Shown here one piece after another: positions 25,598 to 32,217 of a stretch of 64,000 nucleotides of DNA. The DNA comes from Hominisplanchenecus_A murintestinalis (GTDB lineage Bacteria; Bacillota; Clostridia; Lachnospirales; Lachnospiraceae). The stretch is taken from NCBI RefSeq assembly GCF_943193015.1, contig NZ_CALPCM010000008.1:1-64000 (forward strand), in the 5' to 3' direction. A program made the translations under genes and the position numbers. The first letter of the stretch is position 1; every line of letters begins with the position of its first letter. The notes under the pieces were generated by a model. That model saw only the letters and a list, made by a program, of their open reading frames with translations, made no database searches and had not been told where the DNA came from.

Positions 25598-25968
25598 GCG
25601 CTCCGCCTGCTCTCCCCGTTTGGGGAAGCAAATTCATCCGGCTCCGGCAGAGACAGCCCGTATGCCTGCAGGACAGCCATTGTCACTTCCAGCACATTTT
25701 CCTGGGTAATCAGCCATCCCGTCTCCTGCTCGGTATACGTTTTCAGCCCTTCCTGCGGCATCCGCTCCGCTTCATCATTTAGGAGCGCCATCGTCAGATA
25801 GCGCAGCGTCTTAATAGACTCTTTCTTGTCCGTAAGCCTGTTGACGACTTCCTCGAGGCTGCAGTCATAGTGATCCTGCACAGCATCCACGACATTCAGG
25901 GTAAAGAGAAAATGCCTCTCGACGCCGTCCAGCTTGACGGCATGTCCCAGCGGTCTTAAATCACTCAT
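25594..25968 (-). CDS. First tail assembly chaperone (gpG-like)
   Basis: The 124-residue acidic, helical protein follows the major tail gene by 11 bp (MSDLRPLGHAVKLDGVERHF, then MALLNDEAERMPQEG). Length, position and composition match the first chaperone of siphophage tails, which coats the tape measure during tube assembly. It overlaps the second chaperone by 4 bp. In intact phages the tape measure follows directly; here the lysis gene and amidase come next, marking a break in the normal order. Confidence 0.75.
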   Translation of the reverse strand: MSDLRPLGHAVKLDGVERHFLFTLNVVDAVQDHYDCSLEEVVNRLTDKKESIKTLRYLTMALLNDEAERMPQEGLKTYTEQETGWLITQENVLEVTMAVLQAYGLSLPEPDEFASPNGESRRSA

Positions 25969-25979
25969 TCTCTCTCCTC

Positions 25980-26558
25980 CTATTCTGCCTCAGCCGCGAT
26001 ATTTGCTTTCTGGTTCAGCCATGCCACTGCTTCCTCTTCCGTGGCAAATTCTGCCTGTTCTTTCCACACGCCGTCGTCACTCTGGAACACTGTTCCTTCA
26101 ATGGTCGGCGTCTGGAATGCCACCGTTTCTCCCCTGGTATCTGTCTCATCATTTGGTTCTGCAAACTTTACTTTACGGAGCCATTTTGCCATATAGGACG
26201 GAACGCTGTCCCTAATGATTTCCCCATAGAAGCCTACGCCCAGGAACGGCGAAATATCGTTTACGGACGCCGTCACCAGGGCCGGTGTTTTTCCGTCCTC
26301 CGATGCTTCCGTAAATGTATGCCCCAGCATCTTTGCGTAGACAAGCTGTGTCATATCATCCACATTCAGGGACAGTGTCCCGTCCTTAAATGATTTGTCA
26401 GACTCCGCGATTCCATCATCCGCATAAAGCTTTACATCATTGTTGTTTGCTGTGACAGACGCTTTAATTGCCCTCGCAATTACAAATCCTGCGTCATACG
26501 TTTTTCCATCTGCTTTTAAAGGTGCTGCCACCGGGTACTTTAATCCAATCTTTGCCAT
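25980..26558 (-). CDS. Major tail protein, first copy (phi13-type)
   Basis: This 192-residue tail tube subunit is near-identical to the product of 21893-22474. It has the typical N-terminus MAKIGLKYPVAAPLKADGKT and the middle segment EPNDETDTRGETVAFQTP. GGAGGAA precedes the start. It is the first structural gene after the activator and keeps the standard order tube - chaperone 1 - chaperone 2. Slight differences between the copies could give mixed tubes, or one copy may be silent. Confidence 0.9.
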   Translation of the reverse strand: MAKIGLKYPVAAPLKADGKTYDAGFVIARAIKASVTANNNDVKLYADDGIAESDKSFKDGTLSLNVDDMTQLVYAKMLGHTFTEASEDGKTPALVTASVNDISPFLGVGFYGEIIRDSVPSYMAKWLRKVKFAEPNDETDTRGETVAFQTPTIEGTVFQSDDGVWKEQAEFATEEEAVAWLNQKANIAAEAE

Positions 26559-26642
26559 TTTTTTATTCCTCCATTTTCTTTATTTTGCGCGCATACTCTG
26601 GTATGCTTTTACTTTGTTATTTTTCAGAACTTTCCCGGGAAA

Positions 26643-26673
26643 CAAAACGTCTCTCTTTGTTTAGGACGTTTTG
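26643..26673 (-). terminator. Hairpin in the leader of tail protein copy 1
   Basis: A 9-bp stem (CAAAACGTC with GACGTTTTG) and 13-nt loop lead on the minus strand into TTTCCCGGG. The palindrome TTCCCGGGAA next to it is shared with the copy 2 leader. Confidence 0.5.
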
Positions 26674-26682
26674 AACTGTTCT

Positions 26683-27138
26683 TTACATCGTAGAAGGTAA
26701 CACGTTTTCATGGTAACATTCAATGACAACTTTCAGTATTTTTTCGATACTTTTTAATGCCTTGTCATGAATACGGTATATCTGCCGCAAGTCTATATCT
26801 ATCTTTCCGCTTATTTTTTCCCATTCCATCAGCCGCAGATAGCGATAAGACATCACTTCACGCTCTGTTGCCGTAGGAAGCTGCTCGATTGCCTCCTTCA
26901 CTTCCTGGAAAACTTTGATTCTCTGATATCTTGCCGCACATATCTTTTCCTGTGTTTTCTCTATCTCAACTATATAGTCGGATAAATCAGTTTTTTTTCT
27001 TCCCCCTCTGGGCATATCCGAATACCGTACGCCCCTCACATTTTTCTGCATCTCGTCCAGTTCCTCCTCCAGCCGCCTTACATCCTTCTTCCCGTCCCGG
27101 TAACGGAGAAGCCATTGCTTTATCTGGTTCTTATCCAT
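26683..27138 (-). CDS. Sigma-like phage activator (ArpU/DUF1492 type)
   Basis: The 151-residue protein has an N-terminal coiled region (QWLLRYRDGKKDVRRLEEEL). The C-terminal half resembles sigma-70 region 4: LPTATEREVMSYRYLRLMEW followed by the helix-turn-helix DLRQIYRIHDKALKSI at about 110-130. Family knowledge: such proteins switch on late or structural phage operons. It is the first gene of the minus-strand tail operon, divergent from the XRE repressor, with AAGGGGGG before the start. A 3' fragment of a relative lies at 22602-22661. Confidence 0.8.
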   Translation of the reverse strand: MDKNQIKQWLLRYRDGKKDVRRLEEELDEMQKNVRGVRYSDMPRGGRKKTDLSDYIVEIEKTQEKICAARYQRIKVFQEVKEAIEQLPTATEREVMSYRYLRLMEWEKISGKIDIDLRQIYRIHDKALKSIEKILKVVIECYHENVLPSTM

Positions 27139-27174
27139 AAAATTCCCCCCTTTTCAAATTTTTTCTTGCATTTA

Positions 27175-27275
27175 GTTCGGAAATCAGTTATTCTGTCCTT
27201 ATAAATACTCTGTACAAAAGTTTTTATTCTGATTTCCGAACTTTGTGAGCTGATTATAGTTCAATATTCCGAACT
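27175..27275. promoter_or_regulatory. Operator array between repressor and activator
   Basis: GTTCGGAAATCAG (27175-27187) and its exact reverse complement (27229-27241) form a 13-bp inverted pair. A further TTCCGAAC half site at 27267-27274 pairs with GTTC at 27259-27262. Three half sites in a divergent control region next to an XRE gene are what a CI-like repressor would bind to shut both promoters. The -35/-10 boxes are not clear enough to place. Confidence 0.7.
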
Positions 27276-27322
27276 TGTCAAGGGTGTTTTGTACGGATAT
27301 CAAAATTTTAGAGGTGCTTTTT

Positions 27323-27697
27323 ATGTATGAAATTTATTGCAGACTGCGTGATGAAGCAGGATATAAGGACGCAGATGTCGCGCGGGAAACAGGAATCACA
27401 AAGTCTACTTTTTCTGACTGGAAAAACGGCAGAAGCTGCCCAAAAGACGAAAAGCTCCGCAAAATCGCAAAGCTTTTCGGCGTATCTGCTGATTACCTGA
27501 AAACAGGCGAGGAACCGCAGGCCGTCTACTACCTTGATAGTGAAACTGCCAGGGCTGCGCAGGAAATGTACCAGGACCCGGATATGCGCTCCCTGTTTGA
27601 TATGAAACGAAAGATGCCGGCAGACCGTTTTGCAGCCCACATCAAATTTATGAAAGAGCTTTATGAAAAGGAAAACCCGGACGAAGGAGGGTGTTAA
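27323..27697 (+). CDS. XRE-family (CI-like) repressor
   Basis: The 124-residue protein has an N-terminal HTH_XRE of about 60 residues (GYKDADVARETGITKSTFSD then KLFGVSADYLKTGEE). A short helical C-terminal part (MYQDPDMRSLFDMKRKMPAD) looks like an oligomerisation region. It has no LexA-type protease domain, so induction probably needs a partner. The frame is open upstream, but GAGGTG before 27323 decides the start. It ends where the small ImmA-like gene begins, with no gap. It probably represses the tail operon through the adjacent half sites. Confidence 0.88.
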   Translation: MYEIYCRLRDEAGYKDADVARETGITKSTFSDWKNGRSCPKDEKLRKIAKLFGVSADYLKTGEEPQAVYYLDSETARAAQEMYQDPDMRSLFDMKRKMPADRFAAHIKFMKELYEKENPDEGGC

Positions 27698-27928
27698 ATG
27701 GCAGAAAACATTAATATACAGATGATTGACATGGACGTCATGATTCCGGAGCAGGTTGTCCAGAATCCCGATGGAAGCTACACGATTTTTCTCAATGCAA
27801 GACTGAGCCATGAACGCCATTTGGAGACCTACGCACACGCCATGAATCATATCCTGAATCATGACTTTGATAAGCAAGACGTGCAGCAAATCGAATATGA
27901 CGCCCATAAGACAGGGCCGATGGGATAG
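27698..27928 (+). CDS. Small ImmA/IrrE-like protein lacking the catalytic Glu
   Basis: The 76-residue protein starts on the base after the repressor stop with AAGGAGG before it. NPDGSYTIFLNARLSHERHL is followed by HAMNHILNHDF, which lines up with the HExxH...NDDF core of short ImmA-type metallopeptidases but has Ala where the catalytic Glu should be. Both His are kept. In ICEBs1-type systems ImmA cleaves the neighbouring repressor; this copy may bind without cutting. The similarity is short, so the family call is moderate. Confidence 0.55.
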   Translation: MAENINIQMIDMDVMIPEQVVQNPDGSYTIFLNARLSHERHLETYAHAMNHILNHDFDKQDVQQIEYDAHKTGPMG

Positions 27929-28067
27929 CCAGGCAGGAGATACAGCATTCCAGTGACCATCTATAAAGGACTTTTTAAGCAAACTCACAAAAGCCTGTAT
28001 TTCAGGGCAAATAAATAGAGCCGGAAACCTATTTTTCAATACAGTATGTGCGAACCGTAGCCAAAGA

Positions 28068-28089
28068 GGGGCTGTCGTTTGACAGCCCC
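28068..28089. terminator. Bidirectional terminator hairpin
   Basis: GGGGCTGTC - GTTT - GACAGCCCC is a 9-bp perfect stem between the convergent repressor operon (+) and Big_2 gene (-). ATTTTCTT follows at a short distance on +. Confidence 0.65.
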
Positions 28090-28100
28090 CATCAATTTTC

Positions 28101-28916
28101 TTATTGTCTGTAATAGTCAATCATTGCCTCATCCTTTTTATCTAACTGAAGGACAAGCGTATAATTCTCCAGCACGGCTGGCACATAAATTCCCGGCGGG
28201 ATCTCCTCCACTTTAGAGCTTATATCTAAAATACCGCTCAATTTCCCAGAAGCATCAAATTTAGTTGTGAGAGAATTCATCCGAACATCGTAAGCCTGAG
28301 GTGACATCGCATAGTGCAGCAACACCAAACTTTCCCTTTTAAAGTCCATATTCTCATACTCTGCCAGGCAGGTTTTCCTGAAATCTGTGTGCGCATTTTT
28401 CTTCCATATCTTCTTCATTTCCTGAAAATCTTCACTGCTTCTGATAACGATTTTATCCCGCAGATGTTTATCCGAAAAAGTCCTCCGATAATAAAAGCAG
28501 AGCATTCCGGCATCGCCGCTTTTGTGAAATTTCCCGGAAGCAATACACGTTTTCTCCTTCTTTACAGGAAGCTTTTTCACAAACACCTGCACGGCCGCCT
28601 GAACAGAAGGGTTCTTTTTTGAAACCGCCACAATCGTTGCTTTTCCCGGTCTTTTTGCATTTACCTTTCCATTTCTTGACACAAAAGCCACGTTCCGCTT
28701 TTTGGACTTCCAACTCACCTTCTCAGACGCCCCTGCCGGTTTTACCTTCTCAACCATCAGCTTCCTGGATTCTCCCACATAAAGCGTGATTTCCTTCCGT
28801 CCAAGTATCAGTCTCCTGGGTATTCCCTTTGATTTCGCAGATACAGGAAGCGCTGATAGTACGCAAAAAAGGCACAATGCGCTGAATAAAATCCCTGCTT
28901 TTTTTGTTTTCTTCAT
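28101..28916 (-). CDS. Secreted Big_2-domain protein
   Basis: The 271-residue protein has a signal peptide (KKAGILFSALCLFCVLSALP, cleavage after VSAKS). One Big_2 domain lies at about 35-115 (KEITLYVGESRKLMVEKVKP and VSWKSKKRNVAFVSRNGKVN). The C-terminal domain of about 150 residues (FKRESLVLLHYAMSPQAYDV) has no family I recognise. It is transcribed alone from a consensus promoter at 29044-29072. It resembles the Big_2 protein inside the tail cluster only in its N-terminal module. Probably surface-located; role unknown. Confidence 0.8.
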   Translation of the reverse strand: MKKTKKAGILFSALCLFCVLSALPVSAKSKGIPRRLILGRKEITLYVGESRKLMVEKVKPAGASEKVSWKSKKRNVAFVSRNGKVNAKRPGKATIVAVSKKNPSVQAAVQVFVKKLPVKKEKTCIASGKFHKSGDAGMLCFYYRRTFSDKHLRDKIVIRSSEDFQEMKKIWKKNAHTDFRKTCLAEYENMDFKRESLVLLHYAMSPQAYDVRMNSLTTKFDASGKLSGILDISSKVEEIPPGIYVPAVLENYTLVLQLDKKDEAMIDYYRQ

Positions 28917-29043
28917 AATTTCCCGCCTTTCTAAATATATCTTTTTTTATTTTGCCTGTTTAGATACGATTTCTGTACGATTGGATATCACTTTCTTACC
29001 ATTAATTTTTTCTCTTATTTAACACTTCGCATTTATTACATAA

Positions 29044-29072
29044 ATAATATTATATATTACTTATTTTGTCAA
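29044..29072 (-). promoter_or_regulatory. Sigma-A promoter of the Big_2 gene
   Basis: On the minus strand TTGACA, a 17-bp spacer, then TATTAT. It lies about 125 bp before the start codon at 28916. Confidence 0.65.
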
Positions 29073-29211
29073 CAATATATAATTAGTTGTATTTTTTTCT
29101 ATATTTATTATTTTATAACCGCTTATTTATCTATTGAATCTTTTACACTGATAAATTTCTGATACAAATCCAAAAGATAACTCGCCAGAAACTGACCGAT
29201 TAAAAAACAGC

Positions 29212-29256
29212 AAAAAGCTGTCACGCAAGAGATTTTTCAATCCCCTGAGTAACAGC
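29212..29256 (-). terminator. Terminator of the trmL operon
   Basis: On the minus strand GCTGTTAC pairs with GTGACAGC (one G-T pair), followed by five T. A smaller alternative hairpin (ACAGC/GCTGT) overlaps the T-run and is followed by six T. Confidence 0.65.
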
Positions 29257-29291
29257 CCTATACTCTCGAAAGCTCAATTATTTAACGATAC

Positions 29292-29810
29292 TTAAACATC
29301 TGAAACGTTCCCCTGACTCCACGCATACCTCGTCAGCTTCCCCTCCAGCCTCATACCCGCAAACTGGTTCTGCCGCAGCGCTTCATACAGCGCCACCGCC
29401 ACGGAGTTTGAGAGGTTCAGGGAACGTATTTCCCCGATCATGGGAATGCGGATTGCCGTTTCCTGGTTCTCCACCAGTATTTCTTCTGGGATACCCGCGC
29501 TCTCTTTGCCGAACATGATATAGCAGTCAGGCTCATAGGATACATCCGTATAGAGCCGCGGAGCTTTGGTGGTCGCCATATAGATTTTCGCTCCCGGATT
29601 TTTCTCAAGGAACTCTTCAAAATTTATGTATGTAGTCACATCCAGGTCTTTCCAGTAGTCCATCCCCGCGCGCTTCAGAGACTTTTCATCCAGGCGGAAA
29701 CCCAGCGGCTCTATCAGATGGAGCCTGCTGCCCGTAGCTACACAGGTACGGCCGATATTCCCGGTATTTGCCGGAATCTCCGGCTCATAAAGTACGATAT
29801 TGACTGCCAT
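29292..29810 (-). CDS. trmL: tRNA (cytidine/uridine-34-2'-O)-methyltransferase TrmL
   Basis: This 172-residue SPOUT-fold methyltransferase has motif 1 NIVLYEPEIPANTGNIGRTC at the start, YIMFGKESAGIPEEIL in the middle and the C-terminal motif IPMIGEIRSLNLSNSVAVAL that forms the trefoil knot binding SAM. Family knowledge: TrmL methylates the ribose of wobble nucleotide 34 in certain leucine tRNAs. Length is typical. It is the last gene of a four-gene minus-strand operon, one base after the aminotransferase stop. Confidence 0.95.
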   Translation of the reverse strand: MAVNIVLYEPEIPANTGNIGRTCVATGSRLHLIEPLGFRLDEKSLKRAGMDYWKDLDVTTYINFEEFLEKNPGAKIYMATTKAPRLYTDVSYEPDCYIMFGKESAGIPEEILVENQETAIRIPMIGEIRSLNLSNSVAVALYEALRQNQFAGMRLEGKLTRYAWSQGNVSDV

Positions 29811-29811
29811 T

Positions 29812-30981
29812 TTACTTATTTCCTTTCAGCCGTTTTACAAATTTCTCCAGCCTGCCAAGCGCTACCTTCAAATCCTCCAGGGAATAGGCGTAAGAAATCC
29901 TCAGATAACCCTCTCCGCAGTCTCCGAACGCACTTCCCGGCACTACGGCTACCCGTTCTTCCGCCAGAAGCTTTTCGGCAAATTCCTCAGAAGTCATACC
30001 AAATTCCTTAATACATGGAAATACATAAAATGCACCAAACGGCTCAAAGCACGGCAGCCCCATCTCCTGAAACGCATGCATCAGGAAACGGCGGCGGCCA
30101 TTGTACGCCATCCGCATTTCCTGTACATCGCCGTCCCCGTTTCTCAAAGCCTCTACTGCCGCATACTGGCTGGTAGTCGGCGCGCTCATGATGGCAAACT
30201 GATGTACTTTAGTCATCTGGGCAATGATTTCTGACGGGGCGCACGCATAGCCCAGCCGCCATCCGGTCATGGCATAAGCCTTGGAAAATCCATTCATCGT
30301 CACGGTACGCTCCCGCATCCCCGGCAGGCTTGCGATGGAAACGTGGTCAGTGTCATATGTCAGCTCCGCATAAATCTCATCCGACAGCACAAAAATATCT
30401 TTTTCAATAATTACTTCTGCAATTGCCTCCAAATCTTCCCTGCGCATCACCGCGCCTGTCGGGTTGTTAGGGAATGGCAGCACCAGTAATTTCGTCTTAT
30501 CCGTAATTGCCCCCAACAGTTCCTCCTTCGTCAGCCGGAACTGGTTCTCATTCTTCAGTTCAATCACCTTCGGCACGCCTCCCGCCAGCACTGCGCAGGG
30601 CAGGTACGATACAAAAGAAGGCTGAGGAATCAGTACCTCGTCGCCCGGGTTCAACATCACCCTCATCGCCAAGTCAATGGCTTCGCTGCCGCCCACCGTA
30701 ACCAATGTTTCCCTGTTGGGATCATACGTAACGCCGCAACGCCTTTTTAAATAGTTACAGATTTCTACACGGAGCTCTTTCAGCCCTGCATTTGATGTGT
30801 AAAAGGTACGCCCTTTTTCCAGGCTGTAGATTCCCTCGTCGCGGATATGCCACGGGGTATCAAAGTCCGGCTCACCCACGCCGAGAGATACCACATCCTC
30901 CATCTCACTGGCGAGGTCAAAGAATTTTCGGATACCGGAGGGCTGTATGCCCATCACTTTATCTGCAATCGGATTTCTCAT
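29812..30981 (-). CDS. PLP-dependent class I/II aminotransferase
   Basis: The 389-residue protein has the fold-type I order: VSLGVGEPDFDTP near the start, VTVGGSEAIDLAMRV, PFPNNPTGAVM, LSDEIYAEL, PLP lysine 234 within GFSKAYAMTGWRLGY, and LRISYAYSLEDL at the end. This is the aspartate/aromatic aminotransferase subgroup (PatA/AspC-like); the amino acid substrate cannot be fixed from sequence. Its start overlaps the Lrp regulator stop by 4 bp, so the regulator probably senses an amino acid linked to this enzyme. Confidence 0.93.
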   Translation of the reverse strand: MRNPIADKVMGIQPSGIRKFFDLASEMEDVVSLGVGEPDFDTPWHIRDEGIYSLEKGRTFYTSNAGLKELRVEICNYLKRRCGVTYDPNRETLVTVGGSEAIDLAMRVMLNPGDEVLIPQPSFVSYLPCAVLAGGVPKVIELKNENQFRLTKEELLGAITDKTKLLVLPFPNNPTGAVMRREDLEAIAEVIIEKDIFVLSDEIYAELTYDTDHVSIASLPGMRERTVTMNGFSKAYAMTGWRLGYACAPSEIIAQMTKVHQFAIMSAPTTSQYAAVEALRNGDGDVQEMRMAYNGRRRFLMHAFQEMGLPCFEPFGAFYVFPCIKEFGMTSEEFAEKLLAEERVAVVPGSAFGDCGEGYLRISYAYSLEDLKVALGRLEKFVKRLKGNK

Positions 30982-31460
30982 GGCGTCACCAGCATCCTTT
31001 CATCTTTATTTTTCTTCGCAAAAATCGTCCCGTGGTCTTTATATTTTTTTAGTATAAAATGCGTAGCGGTGGACAGTACGGTATCCAGCGTGGACAGTTT
31101 ATCCGACACAAAGCTTGACACTTCCCGCAGCGTTTTCCCTTCCAGAATGACCATCAAATCATATCCTCCGGAAATCAGGTATACGGACTTCACTTCAGGA
31201 TAATTGTAAATGCGCTCTGCAATTGAGTCAAATCCCTGCCCCCTCTGCGGCGTCACACGCACCTCAATCAGAGCCGTCACTTTCTCCGCCCCGGTCTTGT
31301 CCCAGTCAATCATCGTATGATAACCGCATATTACCTGCTCCTGCTCCATTTCACTGATTTCATTTGCCACCGTCACCTCATCGGACCCAAGCATCACCGC
31401 CAGCTCTTTCAGATTGATACGGCTGTTTTTCTCAATAAACGTTAATATCTGATCTCTCAT
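30978..31460 (-). CDS. Lrp/AsnC-family regulator
   Basis: The 160-residue protein has an N-terminal winged helix (INLKELAVMLGSDEVTVANE) and a C-terminal RAM/AsnC ligand domain (VTALIEVRVTPQRGQGFDSI, SVYLISGGYDLMVILEG). Members bind amino acids and control their metabolism. It overlaps the genes on both sides by 4 bp, so it is made in step with the aminotransferase it may regulate. Confidence 0.92.
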   Translation of the reverse strand: MRDQILTFIEKNSRINLKELAVMLGSDEVTVANEISEMEQEQVICGYHTMIDWDKTGAEKVTALIEVRVTPQRGQGFDSIAERIYNYPEVKSVYLISGGYDLMVILEGKTLREVSSFVSDKLSTLDTVLSTATHFILKKYKDHGTIFAKKNKDERMLVTP

Positions 31461-31996
31461 TCTATCCCTTCCCTTCTGTTCACCTTATACATTTCATCCC
31501 TCTGCGGTCTGTCAAGGAATCTTTTATTCCCGGCATTCCATAAAATCCTGTCATTTCCCTTTGTCATCCTTCCGATAACTGCCGTCGGGATATCCTGATG
31601 CGAAAGCTCCTCTGCCAGCGCTGCCCCATCCCTGGCAGCTATCAGAAAGCTTCCCCCTGAAAGCACATTGTAGGGGTTTATATCGAAATATTCACAGATT
31701 TCTATCGTTTCCTGCCGCACGGGTATTTTCCTCAAATCCACTTCCAATCCGGACTCCATCTGTTCCGCAAGATTCCAGAGAGCAGTAAAAATCCCCCCTT
31801 CCCCCAGCGGGCAGACCCCGTCCGGCTGAAAGCGGCTAACCGCTCGCGCATCCTCCGGAATGGAAATGCTTCTCTGCATCCCGGCTGCCGCATGTACAAA
31901 CGCCGCCGGAAAACGCTGCAGCAGTTCTTCTTTCCTGTCATGCGCCAGCATCACCGCAGCTTCCATGCCAATCCATTTTGTTACAATCAAATCCAT
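31457..31996 (-). CDS. AIR synthase-related C-terminal domain protein (HypE-like half)
   Basis: The 179-residue protein has the C-terminal half of the PurM/HypE/SelD superfamily: GVCPLGEGGIFTALWNLAEQ, VDLRKIPVRQETIEICEYFD and NPYNVLSGGSFLIAARDGAA. The N-terminal ATP-binding domain that normally precedes it is absent, so it is not a working HypE alone. Stand-alone copies beside Lrp and aminotransferase genes seem to be a clostridial arrangement; the role is unknown. It is the first gene of the operon. Confidence 0.75.
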   Translation of the reverse strand: MDLIVTKWIGMEAAVMLAHDRKEELLQRFPAAFVHAAAGMQRSISIPEDARAVSRFQPDGVCPLGEGGIFTALWNLAEQMESGLEVDLRKIPVRQETIEICEYFDINPYNVLSGGSFLIAARDGAALAEELSHQDIPTAVIGRMTKGNDRILWNAGNKRFLDRPQRDEMYKVNRREGIE

Positions 31997-32162
31997 CTTT
32001 TCATCCTTCTCATAACAATCACTTTATCAAAAATCTGTCCAAAGTTATCTTACTACTTCGTTACGATACGTAGCTGTTACAAAAAAACAGTAATTTAGTA
32101 TCAAATTGCAGTTCTCCCCCGCTTCCCCGATGCATGATGCACTTGAAGTCCAAACGGTATTC

Positions 32163-32189
32163 AAAACGGTGCGCCTAAAAGCCGCACCG
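32163..32189 (-). terminator. Terminator of the VanW gene
   Basis: On the minus strand CGGTGCG pairs with CGCACCG across a 9-nt loop and is followed by TTTT. It lies about 30 bp after the VanW stop. Confidence 0.65.
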
Positions 32190-32217
32190 CCTGACACTTC
32201 TCCAAAAATATTTTATC

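Larger units (their letters stand above)
28917..29291. other. A+T-rich intergenic stretch
   Basis: No gene is seen. It holds the promoter of the Big_2 gene (29044-29072) and the terminator of the trmL operon (29212-29256); the rest is A+T-rich without repeats. Confidence 0.7.

Noticed and set aside
25436..25968. Programmed frameshift between the two chaperone frames
   Set aside because: The frames overlap suitably but no slippery heptamer was found, and the second frame has its own ATG, so plain coupling is preferred.
11296..27928. Complete prophage
   Set aside because: No packaging, head, replication or integration genes are present on either side within the window.
27308..28120. 270-codon open frame on - opposite the XRE and ImmA-like genes
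   Set aside because: It covers two genes with good ribosome binding sites and recognisable motifs; its product has no domain.
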